64,000 bases of DNA from Thecamonas trahens ATCC 50062 (taxonomy: Eukaryota > Apusozoa > Apusomonadida > Apusomonadidae). The notes below the pieces were generated by a model that saw only the letters and a list, made by a program, of their open reading frames with translations, was not told where the DNA came from and did not search any database. The position numbers were made by a program, and so were the translations under genes. Of the stretch, positions 1 through 11,311 are shown one piece after another (the first letter of the stretch is position 1; every line of letters begins with the position of its first letter). The stretch is from NCBI RefSeq assembly GCF_000142905.1, contig NW_013657634.1, positions 165,675 through 229,674 on the forward strand, read 5' to 3'.

Positions 1-70
1 CCCCCCCTCCCCCCCTTCCCCCCTCTAACTGACCCTCTCTCCAATCTTCGCATTCCTCTCTCCTGTCACC

Positions 71-3000
71 ATGGCCCACCTCCAATTTATGGTGGTGGTG
101 GCGTTTGTGGCAACAGCCATTATCACTCGGCCTACTCTGGCGGCGTACACCGACCTTGTTGCCCGTCCCTCGTGGGCAGACAAGAACCAGGTACCGTTCA
201 TGGTGGTAGTGGGATGAAAGGGGGGGGGGGGAGTGACAGTACGGGGGGATATGGCGCTGTCTGGGTGGTGGAAGGGGGAGGAAGGGAAGGGGGGGTATGT
301 GTCGGGGAAGCCCTTTTCGTTGCTAACTGCAGCCAGTCAGCCAGAGCCAGCCAGGCCGCCAGCCAGCGGCACGCACTCACTCACACGAGCACACACCGCA
401 GGATGGCCTGACGTACAACCCGTCGTCCAACCCGCAAGGTGCCATCGGAACCCCGTGCACCATCGGCTCGGGCTGGTGCTCGCCAGTCGACAACAACAAC
501 CTGAACAAGCTCCTGGTGAGCATGAACGTTGGCCCGTTCTGTGCCACCATTCTCCGCCCGGCTGGGATGGCCATGAAGCGCGGCCTGGATAACCTCCGTG
601 CTGCAGACTCGGTGCTGTGGGGCAAGCTCCATGCCTCGTGCATCTGCTGCCGCTACATCTCGGGATCGACGACGTACTCGAACCATGCCTGGGGCGGGGC
701 ATGCGACTTTACCATCGACGGCCAGCTTGATCCCTACGGCGACGGGCTGACCCAGACAGGGCTCATCGACGTCTATCCGCACCTGCACGCCGAGGGCTTT
801 TACTGGGGTGCCGGCTTTGGCTACCCGGGCACCTCGTCGGAGGACGCCATGCACTTTGAGGTCTCGCAGCAAAAGTTCGACGAGTGGGAAGCTGACGGGA
901 GCCTCGACCCGGACGCGCCGTGGCCTGTGCCGGCCTCGCCGCTCTCCGAGGCGTCGTGCCCGTGGACGACGACGCCGCCCGGCGGCGTCCTTTGGACCTC
1001 GGGCGATCCCGTCGACCCGCTCTCCATCCTAGTCCAGTCTCTCGTCTCGTACAACTGTCACTCGGCAACTGCCGACGGAAAGTACGGCTCCGGGACGGCC
1101 AACAAGGTTGCCGCCTTCCAGAGTGACCGCCAGCTGGCGGAGAGCGACGGCATTACCCGTGGCATCACGTGGCGGACTCTGTTTGTGCCGGCCGCCCTCG
1201 GCGACTCGAACACTGCGGTCCGCGGCTACAAGGAGACGCTCAATCGGCTGTATGGCGCCTCGCTCACGGTCTCCAACACCTTTGATTCGGCCATGGCCTC
1301 GGCAGTCTCCTCGTTCCAGTCGTCGCACAGCCTCGCCGCCTCGGGCTCGATCGATCTTGCCACGCTGCAGGCTATGGTCAGCGGGTGCTCGAGCGGCGGC
1401 CCCGGGCCGACACCCGCCCCAACACCCGCCCCGACACCTGCCCCGACGCCCGCGCCCACTCCAGCCCCGACGCCCACCCCGGGCTGCGTTGACGTCTACC
1501 GCGTCACCGCCACCAGCCTCAACATGCGGTCCGGGCCCGGCACCTCGTACGGTGTGGTCACCAGCCTGCCGAACAACGCCGAGGTGGATGACGTGCAGCC
1601 CGGTACGACTTGGTCAGCTAATGGTTTTACCTGGCTGCATCTCAACTACGGTACGTACGATGGGTATGCTGTGACAGCGTACCTTGCGTACGTCCGCCAG
1701 GATTGCCCCACTCCTGCGCCTACTCCTGCGCCCACTCCTGCGCCTACCCCTGCGCCCACTCCTGCGCCTACTCCTGCGCCTACTCCTGCGCCTACTCCTG
1801 CGCCTACTCCTGCGCCTACTCCGGCCCCCACGCCCACTCCTGCGCCCACTCCTGCGCCCACTCCTGCGCCTACTCCTGCGCCTACTCCTGCGCCTACTCC
1901 GGCTCCCACGCCTACTCCTGCGCCCACTCCTGCGCCCACTCCTGCGCCCACTCCTGCGCCCACTCCTGCGCCCACTCCTGCGCCCACTCCTGCGCCCACT
2001 CCTGCGCCCACTCCTGCGCCCACTCCTGTGCCCACTCCGGCCCCTACTCCGGCGCCCACTCCTGTGCCCACTCCGGCCCCTACTCCGGCGCCCACGCCTA
2101 CTCCTGCGCCTACTCCGGCCCCCACTCCTGCGCCCACTCCTGCGCCTACTCCTGCGCCTACTCCTGCGCCTACTCCGGCTCCCACGCCTACTCCTGCGCC
2201 TACTCCTGCGCCTACTCCGGCCCCCACTCCTGTGCCCACTCCGGCCCCTACTCCGGCGCCCACTCCTGTGCCCACTCCGGCCCCTACTCTGGCACCTACT
2301 CCGCCTCCCACCCCGGCCCCGCCCACCCCGGCATGCACTCCGTGCTCGCCACCAAACGCATGCTCCAACGCCGGGATCTGCTGCGACGGCCAATGCCGCT
2401 GCGACTTTGGCTTCCAACCCGACGCGGCCGCCCGCACAGACTGTGTCGCAGTCCCGACCCTCGACCTCGGCAGCGCTGCAGCGTCAGCGTCGGCCTCAGT
2501 CTTTGGCGGCCACTTTGCGTTCTTCCGCTACACGCCCTGGGCCACGTCAGGCGCCGGTCGCAGCCTGCTGCAGACCGGCGCAGCCGAGGAATTGGTCATC
2601 TCGGTCGTTCCGCAAGGCGTGTTGCCTCAGGACTTTGTCATCTACGCCTCTGAGGGGACAACGCTGCCGTCGGCAACCGCCCACGACGCCGTGTCAGCCC
2701 TCTCGGACGACAAGACAGCACAGACGCTGCGGCTGATGCCGTCGGCCGGCGGGCCGGCAACGGTCGTCATGATCGGCGTGACATCGCAGAGTGACGCCGC
2801 GTTTGCCATTTCAGCCGCCCCGGTCTCGGCCGCAGCCGGCGCCACCGCCGGCCGTGTCACCAGCGACTCACCGCCGTCTGGTGTCTCGGACAAGCCGTGG
2901 TTCATCTACGCTGTCGGCGGCGGCGCCGTCGTCGTCCTCGCCGTCGTCGTCGCCGTCGTCGCCGTCGCCGTCCGCCGCTCGCGGTCGGGCATCAGCTATG

Positions 3001-3686
3001 CCGGCGATGACCTCTACGACAACATGGCCTTCGTCTCGGCCATTGCCCCGCCCTCCAGCCGCGATAATGCGTCTGTTGAACTCGAGCACATCTCGCCCAA
3101 GGCGTGCCCTCCGGCCACCAAGCCCAAGAATGTAGCAAAGGCGACCAGCCCGTCGTCGCAGCGCCGCGCGCTCTATCCGCTCGAGCCGCGTGAAGCCGAC
3201 GAGCTCAAGTTCGCTGCCGGCGATATCATCAACGTCATCGAAGAGTATGACGACGGCTGGGCGCTTGGTGTGATGGGTGGTCGCGAAGGCGTCTTCCCTA
3301 TCTCCCACACCGCACTCGTCGCCGCCGATCCCACCGACACCACCCTGGCATGCTTCGAGTACACGCCGCGGCAGAGCGACGAGCTCGCCATGAAGCCAGG
3401 CGACGCCATTGCCGTCCTCGAAGAGTTTGAAGACGGATGGGCCCGCGGCCGCAACACCCGCTCTGGTGCCGAGGGCGTCTTCCCGGTCTCGTACATCCGC
3501 CGCCGTAACGGCTCGTCCGCAAGCAGCCTCCCGCCCAAGCCGCAGCCGCTCCCAAGCTCGGCGCCCGCGCCCTCGGTCGCGCCGGCAGCCATTCCGCCCA
3601 AGCCGCGGCCGCTGTCGAACGCCCCGCCGCCGCCAACCTCACCACTCGCCCTTCCACCCAAGCCCAAGCCGCTCGCCCATCGATGA
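71..3686 (+). CDS. Membrane receptor: M15 peptidoglycan peptidase, PG-binding and SH3b modules outside, two SH3 domains inside
   Basis: Two exons: 71-190 encodes 40 residues with a signal peptide, the GT-AG intron is 191-401 in phase 0, and exon 2 is 402-3686, giving about 1134 residues. Residues about 120-195 match the M15 peptidase fold of L-Ala-D-Glu endopeptidases such as CwlK and phage endolysins. The zinc ligands are H135 and D142 in [10 protein letters not shown] and H191 in DAMHFE, with D188 in the catalytic place. Two peptidoglycan-binding-like repeats follow (about 245-370), then a bacterial SH3b domain (about 400-465), a long Pro-Thr-Ala-Pro stalk, an EGF-like cysteine cluster (about 695-730) and a transmembrane helix (about 871-896). 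The cytoplasmic side has two eukaryotic SH3 domains (about 960-1016 and 1020-1078) and a tail with three PPKPxPL motifs. It probably binds and cuts bacterial wall during feeding and signals inward. The domain calls are strong and the function is inferred. Confidence 0.85.
1705..2330 (+). repeat. Coding minisatellite for the Pro-Thr-Ala-Pro stalk
   Basis: A 12-nt unit of the type CCCACTCCTGCG is repeated about fifty times in frame and encodes the extracellular stalk of the receptor. A shorter run with a different codon pattern lies at 1409-1480. Near-identical units invite slippage, so the copy number may vary between strains or be miscounted in the assembly. Confidence 0.9.
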
Positions 3687-3912
3687 TTGCCTGGCAAGAG
3701 ACCGTGCGCCAGGCATGGCATCCCACAAGCTGACGACCCGGCCCATAGCTCCGTGCCCACCACTGGCACTCGGGGGGGCCGATCGCGCACGCACGCCGAC
3801 TCGGCGAAATGAATGGAACATTTCTCGGCCGTGGGCAGAAAAAGGTCGTGCTTCTCCGCCGCCACGGCAGCATGACGCTTCCCGGTCACAGGCTACCGCC
3901 CTCGAGCCAGCC

Positions 3913-6525
3913 ATGCTCACACCGAACGCCAGCGTGTGTCAGATGGAGACTGTAAGCGCCCACGTGGGCGCGCTCGTCGAGGAGGACGAGGACGTCCTCG
4001 AGTACATCCTCTCCATGGCCCTCTCCGACCGCCACGCCGCCGCCGAACCCATCACTGACCTGCTCCTGGCCTCGGCCGACGACGGCGACCAGGACGACGT
4101 CCCGGCCCGAGTCGCCGCCATGCTCACCGACCTCGCCCGTGCCGAGGGCTGGTCCGACACCGATGCCAACGCCGACGCCGACGCCGCTGCTGCTGCCCCG
4201 CTCCCGCCCACCACCGAGGTTCTCGCCACAGCCGTCGTCCTCGGCAAGATCAACAGCAGGAACGACGCCGACGACTCTGACCACGGCCGCAACCGCGACG
4301 AGGGCAGTGAGCGTAGTGATGACGGAAGCAACCACGACGACGACGACGACGACAATGACGATGACGGTGGGAGTGGTGGTGGCGGCAGATCGGGATTAGA
4401 TGGCCGCGGCAGCAGCCGCAAGGGCCGACAGTCGGCCGGACGAGCCGGCAAGCGCCGGACCAAGCTCAGCAAGCGCCAGAAGCGGCTGATGAAGAAGCGG
4501 GCGCAGCGGAGTGCTGCCATGCAGCAGAGCGATGCCGCCATGGAGCCCGGAGCGCGGGCTGATGACGGCTCGCTGCTGGACACCTTTGACGAGACCATCG
4601 AGAACCGCGAGGCCGTGGCGCAGGTCTCACGTTTCCACTGGGAAACACACCGGTGCGAAGAGATCGAGGTCGAGTTGCGCGACGTCAATATCCGGGCCGG
4701 CGATCGCGACCTGCTCGTCAACGCGCCGTTGCGGCTTACTCCGGGGCGAAAGTATGGGCTCGTCGGGCGCAACGGCGTCGGCAAGTCGACGCTGCTGCGG
4801 CACATTGCCAACGGAACTCTAATCGGCTTTCCGGTCAACGTCCGCGCGCTGTATGTCGAGCAGGAAATTGTGGGCTCGGCGGATGAGACGCCGCTGGAGA
4901 GCGTGCTCGCGGCCGACACGGCGCGGCTGGCGCTTCTCGCCGAGGAGGTGCGGCTGGAGGCGGCCGTCGCCGATCCCGAGGTGCGGAGCCACGTGGTGGC
5001 GCTCGCCGTCCTCGCCGACCGGGCCAAGGCTGTCGAGCGCGAGGCGCGCCTGGTGGCATCGAAGCGGTCGGGCGCACGCGGCAAGGTGGCGCGGCGCCGG
5101 CTGCTCGACGCCGAGGCTGCGTACGCAGCTGCGTACGAGCTCGCAGTCGCTGCTGCTGCCGCCCCGGAGTCGGTGCCGGCCGACGACGTGCTCGCCGAGG
5201 AGCTTCTTGGCCAGGTCGTCGAGCGGCTGATCGAGATCGAGGCTGACACCGCGGAAGGACGTGCAACTAAGATCCTGCGCGGGCTCAACTTTAGCGACAC
5301 CGCTATGAACGCGCCAACCGCCGAACTGTCCGGCGGGTGGCGGATGCGGGTGGCGCTCGCGCGCGCACTGTTCATGAAGCCCGACTTGCTCATGCTCGAC
5401 GAGCCGACCAACCATCTCGACCTGCGGGCCATTCTCTGGCTTCAGGCTTTCCTCTCGAGGTACGAGGGCATGCTAGTGGTCGTATCGCACGACCAGGCTT
5501 TCCTCGACGCGGTCGCCACCGACATTATTGTCTTTCGCAAGCTCACACTCACCTACTATCCGGGCAACTTTTCGGCGTACGTGGCGATCAAGGCTGACCT
5601 CGACGCCAAGGCTGCAACGCTGGCGGCCAACGACGCCAAGAAGCGAGCGGCCATTGCCAAGTCGATCGAGTACAACAAGACCCAGGCGCGCAAGAAGGGT
5701 GATGACAAGCGGCTGAAACAGGTCACCTCGCGGCAGCGCAAGCTCGACCGCATGGGCCTCGAGAAGCTCGAGTCCGGCAAGCGGTACAAAAAGTCGTACC
5801 ACGGCTTCCGCGAGAAGGCCACTGTCGACACGCCCGATCCGCCGATCAGCTTCATTTTCCCGTCGCCTTCGGCCGTCTCGACGCTCGGCGATCTCATCCA
5901 GGTCGACGACGTGACTGTCGGCTACGACCGCGACGTCGGCCCAGTTGTCCGCAAGGCGTCACTCGCTGTCGAGCGCGGCTCGCGCATCGTCCTCCTCGGA
6001 GCCAACGGCTCGGGCAAGTCGACGCTCATCAAGGTCATTGTTGGCGAGCTTTCACCGTGGTCTGGCACCGTCAATGTCGCTCGCGGCGTCAAGATCGGCC
6101 ACTACGCCCAGCACCACGCCGACGCGCTCGCGCTCGACCTAACCGCTGTTGAGTGGCTCCATACCCAGTTCCCGGGCGGCTCGATCCAGGACTACCGCAA
6201 CTTTCTGGGCCGGTTCAACCTGACTGGCAACAAGGCGTTGCAGCCGATGGAGACGCTGTCGGGTGGTGAGAAGGCGCGGGTGGTCTTCGCCACCATGATG
6301 TACGAGTGTCCGCACGTGCTGGTCATTGACGAGCCGTCAAACCATCTCGACCACGATACGCTGGAGGCGCTCATCGAGGCGCTCGAAGGCTACGAGGGTG
6401 CCGTCGTCCTCGTCTCGCACGACCAGCACCTGCTCTCGCGATTCGGTGGTGTCGTTTACACCGTTCGCGATGGGGCTGTGGAGCTGTTTGACGGGGGCGT
6501 CGCTGAGTACATCGAAACGCTGTAG
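3913..6525 (+). CDS. ABC-F family ATPase, ABCF3/GCN20-like
   Basis: Soluble ABC protein without membrane segments, 870 residues from the ATG at 3913; the ATG at 3943 is an alternative start. The N-terminal region (about 10-75) resembles the small helical domain of ABCF3. An Asp/Ser/Gly-rich stretch and a Lys/Arg-rich stretch follow. The first nucleotide-binding domain has GRNGVGKST, LSGGWRMR and LLMLDEPTNHLDL. After the linker, the second has GANGSGKST, LSGGEKAR and VLVIDEPSNHLD followed by SHDQ. ABC-F proteins act on ribosomes, and yeast GCN20 works with GCN1 to activate GCN2 when amino acids are short. The protein is longer than human ABCF3 (about 709 residues) mainly because of the charged insert. 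The 226 nt after the upstream stop codon hold no other feature I can name. Confidence 0.9.
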   Translation: MLTPNASVCQMETVSAHVGALVEEDEDVLEYILSMALSDRHAAAEPITDLLLASADDGDQDDVPARVAAMLTDLARAEGWSDTDANADADAAAAAPLPPTTEVLATAVVLGKINSRNDADDSDHGRNRDEGSERSDDGSNHDDDDDDNDDDGGSGGGGRSGLDGRGSSRKGRQSAGRAGKRRTKLSKRQKRLMKKRAQRSAAMQQSDAAMEPGARADDGSLLDTFDETIENREAVAQVSRFHWETHRCEEIEVELRDVNIRAGDRDLLVNAPLRLTPGRKYGLVGRNGVGKSTLLRHIANGTLIGFPVNVRALYVEQEIVGSADETPLESVLAADTARLALLAEEVRLEAAVADPEVRSHVVALAVLADRAKAVEREARLVASKRSGARGKVARRRLLDAEAAYAAAYELAVAAAAAPESVPADDVLAEELLGQVVERLIEIEADTAEGRATKILRGLNFSDTAMNAPTAELSGGWRMRVALARALFMKPDLLMLDEPTNHLDLRAILWLQAFLSRYEGMLVVVSHDQAFLDAVATDIIVFRKLTLTYYPGNFSAYVAIKADLDAKAATLAANDAKKRAAIAKSIEYNKTQARKKGDDKRLKQVTSRQRKLDRMGLEKLESGKRYKKSYHGFREKATVDTPDPPISFIFPSPSAVSTLGDLIQVDDVTVGYDRDVGPVVRKASLAVERGSRIVLLGANGSGKSTLIKVIVGELSPWSGTVNVARGVKIGHYAQHHADALALDLTAVEWLHTQFPGGSIQDYRNFLGRFNLTGNKALQPMETLSGGEKARVVFATMMYECPHVLVIDEPSNHLDHDTLEALIEALEGYEGAVVLVSHDQHLLSRFGGVVYTVRDGAVELFDGGVAEYIETL

Positions 6526-6539
6526 CCGGCGTACAGCCG

Positions 6540-9500
6540 TCACCGCAGTGCGCCGAGAGGAACAAACGGATCGTCGCCAGCGCTATCGTCGTCAAAGTCG
6601 TAGTATGAGTCGTATGACCGCTCGTCGCCAGAGCCGGTCAGATACGAGTCGTCGGCATCGGGGCTCAGGGTCAGTGGCCTGGCCGGCTCGCGCGGTCCGG
6701 TCGGCGTTGCCAGTGCCTCGGCCTGTGCCGCCGCCGCCGCCAGCGCCTGCTCGCGCTCGGCCGCGGCAATTGCCGCAGCTGCTGCTAGCTCGCGCTCGGT
6801 CTCCTCGGCAAGCTGGTTGCGCGCGCGACGACGCTCCTCCACGAGCCGCAGGATCGGGTCGTCTGAGTCGTCCGACGCTGCGCCGTCGTCGTCGCTAGCC
6901 CGGGTGACGTGGCGAGGCGAGGGCGAGCGGGATGAAGTGCTGCTGCCTGGGTGACGCACGCGAATGGAAGACGATGGCTCGACCGGCGAAGAGCGCGCGT
7001 GAAGCAAGCGCTGGATGACGTCATCGGCGCGACGTCGGTGTCGGCGTTGATGCTCTCGTCGGCTGCCACAGCGGGAGGCTTGCTTTGGACGGGTTCGGCG
7101 GCTGGAGGTGGTGCGCGGACGGCGGCGACTTGTGGTGCTCTCCGCAAGATGACAAGCAGGTCGTGGACGCGAGCAGTGTCTGCATCCGCGCTGCGGGCAG
7201 TGGCGATGAGGCGCGACTTGGCCGTGGCGGTCATACCGGATGCTGCGTGAGGCAAAAGGACAAGCATGCAAGAGACAGAGGCGGCAGCGGCAGCAGCCTC
7301 GACGGCGGCCGGCCGAACCGGCCAGCCGGCGCCGATCAGTAGCACGAGCGGTTCGGCCGAGTCGGAGCGAGCAGCGACGACGACCGGGTCGGGATCGTCG
7401 ATGTCGACGGTGTCTGGGGAGACATGCGGCAGCAGCAACGCCAACGCGTCAGGATGGTCCGCGGCAGCGGCGCAGAGGTCGTTGACACTCGGCGTTGCGC
7501 CGGCAGCCAGCAGGGCGGCCAGCAGCGGCACCGAGTCCCACCGGATGGCCTCGGACATTGGGGTTCGCGTCCGCGAGCGCGGATCCAGCGGCTCGTGAAG
7601 CGCAACAGCACCTGTAGCGATCAGACAGGCGGCCGCGCCAAGAAGCGCGGTGCGGAGGCGCGGGAGGCGGGTGCAGAGGGCGAGCACACGCGCCAGTGGG
7701 CGGACACCAGTGGCATCGTCGGCGTCGAGCAGCTCGCGGGCGGCAGCAGAGCCGCGGGCAAGAATACCGATGAGCGCAATGAGCTGGTCCACCGCAGGTT
7801 CGCCGGCTCGCGGGAGAATGCGCAGCGCGTAGTCGACGACGGTGTGACCGGCGGCATCGCGGGTGCAAAAGACCGAGTCTTCGACGGCGGCGGCGACAGC
7901 AGCGACGATGGCGCGGTCGCCAAACTGAACGGTGAGGTGGGCCAGCGGTGGTTCCGACTCGGCGGCGGCAAGGCCGAGCGGCTCGCTCAGCAGCCACGTT
8001 ACGAGGTGCGGGCAGCGCGAGGCGAGCGCAAAGTGCAGGAGCGGGCGGGTGCCAGGGAGCGGAGGCGCGGCAAGGTAGGCCGCAGCGCGAGTGGCATCCA
8101 TGGCGCCGACAAGCGCATCGACAAGGAGGATGGTGACGGCGAGGTTGCCCTGGGAGGCAGCGAGGATGAGGGCGGTGGTCTGCGGCGGAGCCGGGCCTGG
8201 TGAGCGGGTGCCGAGCAACGGATCGGTGGCTGCAAAGACGTTGACAAGGCCCGGGTTGCCGGCCGCGACTGCAGCAAGACCGCCCACGGCTGCGTCGCCG
8301 CCGGCACCGAGCAGCAGGGCAATGACCCGGGGCGGAGGATCGGCCTCAACCGCCAGCTCCAGCAGCGACTTGCCGTCACGCAGCGGCGCGTTGACCTCGT
8401 CTGCCTGCAGCTCGGCGACAGCGCCGCGAAGTGCGGCCGCTGCAGTGTGGTCGGTTCGGAACGCGTCGTCCTCTAGCATGGCGAGCACGGCAGCCGGTCG
8501 CGACGGTTTTGGAGGTACTGAGCTTGGACTTGGGCTTGGGCTTGGGCTTGGGCTTGGGCTTGGGCTTGAGCTGGGGCTAGGGCTGAGATTCGGGCTTGGT
8601 TGGCGCGGTGACGACGTGGAGGAGCGGCGGGCCGGCAGCAGGGCCGGTGATGCGGTTGGGGCGAGTGCAGAGACGTTGACGTCTGGCACGTCCGACAGGA
8701 GGATGGCGTCGGCAATGTCTGGCTGCTGCTGTTTCCGGTGTCTTCTGCGGTCGGCCAAAGCAGGTGATGACGGGAGCGTGGGGGAGGCCGGTGCGAGTGT
8801 GGGTGCTGGTGTGGTCTGAGCCTTGGTAAAGGGAACAGCCCCGTTGCTCCCAGCAGTGGAATCATCGTCAAGGCCATCTTCCAGCAGTGGCGGTGCCGCA
8901 GCCGATGCCGGGGCGGAGGCGGGGGGCGGGGTCAGGGAGGGGGGCGAGGCGGGGGATGAGGCCTGATCGGGTGCCGGCGCAGATGCCGACACAGACGCCG
9001 ACACAGACGCCGACACAGACGCCGATGACGCCGACGACGATGACGACGACGACGACGATGCAACCGACCCGGCAGCGGCTCTGTGGCGCCTAGTCCGCTT
9101 GCCCCTGCCCTTGCCTCTTGCCCTGCCCTTGCGCTTGCGCTTGCCGCGGCCGCGGCCCCCTGCCCTGCTTCGGGCCGTGCCCTTGCGCCGGCTGCGGCTC
9201 GATGCGGAGGCGAGGGTGCTGCGGCGGCGGGACGAGTCGCTCCGCAGGCGGGAGCGGGTCGGGGCGGCGTCAGGCGGGGCATCGCCGCCGAGCAGCGGGC
9301 CGACGACAGCAACAAGCGCCTTGGCGGCGTCGAGGTCGGCGCAGCCGAGGGCAAGCGGGCGGGCGAGGTGAGCGTCTCCAGGAACCAGCTCGACGACCGC
9401 GCCAGGGCTCGACTCGGCCACTGCCGCAGGATCTGGGAGGCGAACCGCAGCATAGGCGTAGACCCACAGGCCATGGCTCCGCAGCCCGCCGTCGGTCCGC

Positions 9501-9673
9501 TGCTCGACGAGGGCACGCCCGCTGACGTCCACCGCCACCGCACGCAGCGCCCACCGCCCGCCGCGCTCACGGAGGACAGGCGGTAGGTCGTGGGCTCCGG
9601 GCGGCCACGCCGGTGTAGCAGCGACGTCGGCAGTAGTGTCGGTGGTGGCCGGCGGCGTCAGAGTCGACGACAT
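6540..9673 (-). CDS. Ankyrin-repeat protein with basic low-complexity region; one frame break
   Basis: Starts at the ATG at 9671-9673. Residues 1-110 form a domain I do not recognise. It is followed by an Arg/Lys-rich stretch (about 125-200), Ser/Ala/Pro low complexity including a run of Ser-Pro dipeptides, and degenerate ankyrin repeats (about 430-840, for example RDGKSLLELAVEAD and TALILAASQGNLAV). Near 7010-7060 the good reading frame switches. Downstream, the other frame continues with DDVIQRLLHARSS, an acidic stretch and an Ala/Glu-rich coiled coil that ends at the stop at 6540. One missing base (for example GCGCC for GCGGCC) restores a single protein of about 1044 residues; a 23-nt intron would also fit but is very short. 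Ankyrin repeats bind partner proteins, and no specific role can be given. Confidence 0.7.
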
Positions 9674-9799
9674 GCGTCGCGGGGGAGAAGTGCGAGATGA
9701 AAGGACGAGGACAGGCACAAGGAGGGGGGGCTGCCTCCCCCCGGGGGGAAACGTGTGTGTGGTTGACAAGGAAAGACAAGCAAAAGCTGGCGGGACAGG

Positions 9800-10795
9800 C
9801 TACGAGCCGCGGCGGGCGTCGATGTGCATGATGGTGACCCGAGGCGGGGTGGGATCCGGCTGGTTGCCGGAGGCTCCCGGTCGACCCGGAGGCGGGAGGA
9901 GCGGAAATGAGAGCCGGCAGATGATGGCGGCGACGACAGATCCCGGGGCCAGGTCGGCAAGCGCGGCCTCGATGTCGTGAGCGAGGTACATGGCGGCGAC
10001 CGGGGTAGTCGCGCTTGGTGTGCCATGCTCGATGAGGCCGAGATGGACGAGGGCCGCGCCCTGGTCTGCCGCCGAGTGAGTCCGCAGAGAGGCGATGGCC
10101 ACGTTCTCGACGCGAAAGTAGTCTGCGGTGGCCTTGCGCCATGCTGCGCCGCGGAGCGTCTTCAGCGCCACCGTCCGCAGCCGAATGTCGGTCGATGCCT
10201 GCGGGCCGGCGGCGCGCACCTTCTTGACTGGCTTGACGATGCCGAGCGTCCCGGTTGCCGACAGCGTGCTCTGCGCCAGCCGCGGGCCGTACACCCGGCC
10301 AGCCGGTCCAGCCCGACGGCCCTCGGTGAACGCCAGCTCCGGCATTGCCGCGCCGCCGCGCCGCCGCGCCTGTCCGCGATGACGGCTGCCCTGCCCACCG
10401 CGCCCGCCGCGCCTGCCCGCATGCCGCTTCTCATCGCCAGTCGATGGCGGGGGTGGCGACGAGCCAAACAGCACCCGCGGGCGCTTGGTTGGACGAGGAT
10501 TACTCACATCGTTGTGCGCAGCCGCGACCAGGCCGGGCTGGAAGGCATCGGGAAGCTCAGGCGCACGGCGTGGACTGGCGGCAAAGTACCTTCCCAAGCC
10601 GGTGCGACGGTCGTCATGATCGCCGCCGCGATCAGGTGCGCGATCTTGCCGTTTTCCGGAAAAGGTCGCAGACGACACGGCTTCTGCTCCTGCTCCACGA
10701 AGCGGGGAAGAGGGGCTTGCCAGAGAGGGGACGCCCCAGCCGTGGTTTACAGCAGATGAACGTGGATTGTTGACGGTGTACCGCGGGCGAGACAT
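9800..10795 (-). CDS. Uncharacterised basic protein
   Basis: About 331 residues from the ATG at 10795, which begins MSRPRYTVN; an in-frame ATG at 10879 would add 28 residues. No domain is recognised. The N-terminal half is disordered, rich in Arg/Gly/Ser/Pro, with candidate nuclear-localisation clusters such as RPTKRPRV and a Gly-Arg-rich stretch. The C-terminal 150 residues look globular with alternating helix and hydrophobic segments and end in a short tail. It is transcribed in the same direction as the ankyrin gene, only 126 nt upstream of that gene's start. It could be an RNA- or DNA-binding accessory protein, but that is only a guess from composition. Confidence 0.6.
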   Translation of the reverse strand: MSRPRYTVNNPRSSAVNHGWGVPSLASPSSPLRGAGAEAVSSATFSGKRQDRAPDRGGDHDDRRTGLGRYFAASPRRAPELPDAFQPGLVAAAHNDVSNPRPTKRPRVLFGSSPPPPSTGDEKRHAGRRGGRGGQGSRHRGQARRRGGAAMPELAFTEGRRAGPAGRVYGPRLAQSTLSATGTLGIVKPVKKVRAAGPQASTDIRLRTVALKTLRGAAWRKATADYFRVENVAIASLRTHSAADQGAALVHLGLIEHGTPSATTPVAAMYLAHDIEAALADLAPGSVVAAIICRLSFPLLPPPGRPGASGNQPDPTPPRVTIMHIDARRGS

Positions 10796-10973
10796 CGAGT
10801 GGCAGAGGGAGGGAGAGAGGACGGTCTGGGAAACGCGATTGATCGCAAATTCTGACGAGTGGAGTGTCTGCAAGTACATCGCGGATCTGACTCCCCCAAG
10901 CCTAAGCGCTTCATGCGTATGAAAAGGCTCACGAGCAAGTTTGCGCCTTGTCGAGCCCGGAAAGACCCGTCCT

Positions 10974-11006
10974 AAGCCGCCGATGCCGTCCTACGGTCGG
11001 CGGCTT
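10974..11006. other. Strong hairpin, possible non-coding RNA element
   Basis: AAGCCGCCGA pairs perfectly with TCGGCGGCTT. Inside it, after a 2-nt bulge (TG), CCGT pairs with ACGG around a 3-nt loop, so 14 base pairs occur in 33 nt. There is no U-tract after it and no gene across it. It may be a structural RNA element or simply a palindrome in spacer DNA. Confidence 0.45.
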
Positions 11007-11230
11007 CGTTCGATGTTCGGCTGGTTGTGGACCCTCTAGTCTACATCATTAAACTGATTCCCACACACGCGCGGATCTGACTTGTGGCTTGTTTGATGAG
11101 GTATGTGGCCGCGGACACGGCCGTGGACAGACGCGGAGCAGTCAAAGACGACCACTGCGAGGATATTGGCTTGATGGCGGACCGAGTGCATGAGGAGATA
11201 GTGGGCATCTGCGGCGCAGGCAACGTGACA

Positions 11231-11311
11231 GCGATCGGTGGAGCAGGCAAAGGCGCAGCGATCGGTGGGGCAGGCAAAGGCGCAGCGATCGGTGGGGCAG
11301 GCGGGATGCGC
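11231..11311. repeat. 27-nt tandem repeat, three copies
   Basis: The unit GCGATCGGTGGGGCAGGCAA with AGGCGCA following occurs two full times with one substitution, and a third partial copy ends in GCGGGATG. It lies in spacer between divergent genes. Confidence 0.7.

Noticed and set aside
1614-2437. Minus-strand frames rich in Gly-Ala-Val or Arg-Ser repeats
   Set aside because: They mirror the 12-nt minisatellite of the receptor stalk.
10976-11060. tRNA or spliceosomal RNA around the hairpin
   Set aside because: No cloverleaf, no T-loop GTTCGA-type box in place, and no U1, U2, U4, U5 or U6 landmark could be found.
11231-11311. CRISPR-like array
   Set aside because: The units are directly adjacent without unique spacers, and the genome is eukaryotic.
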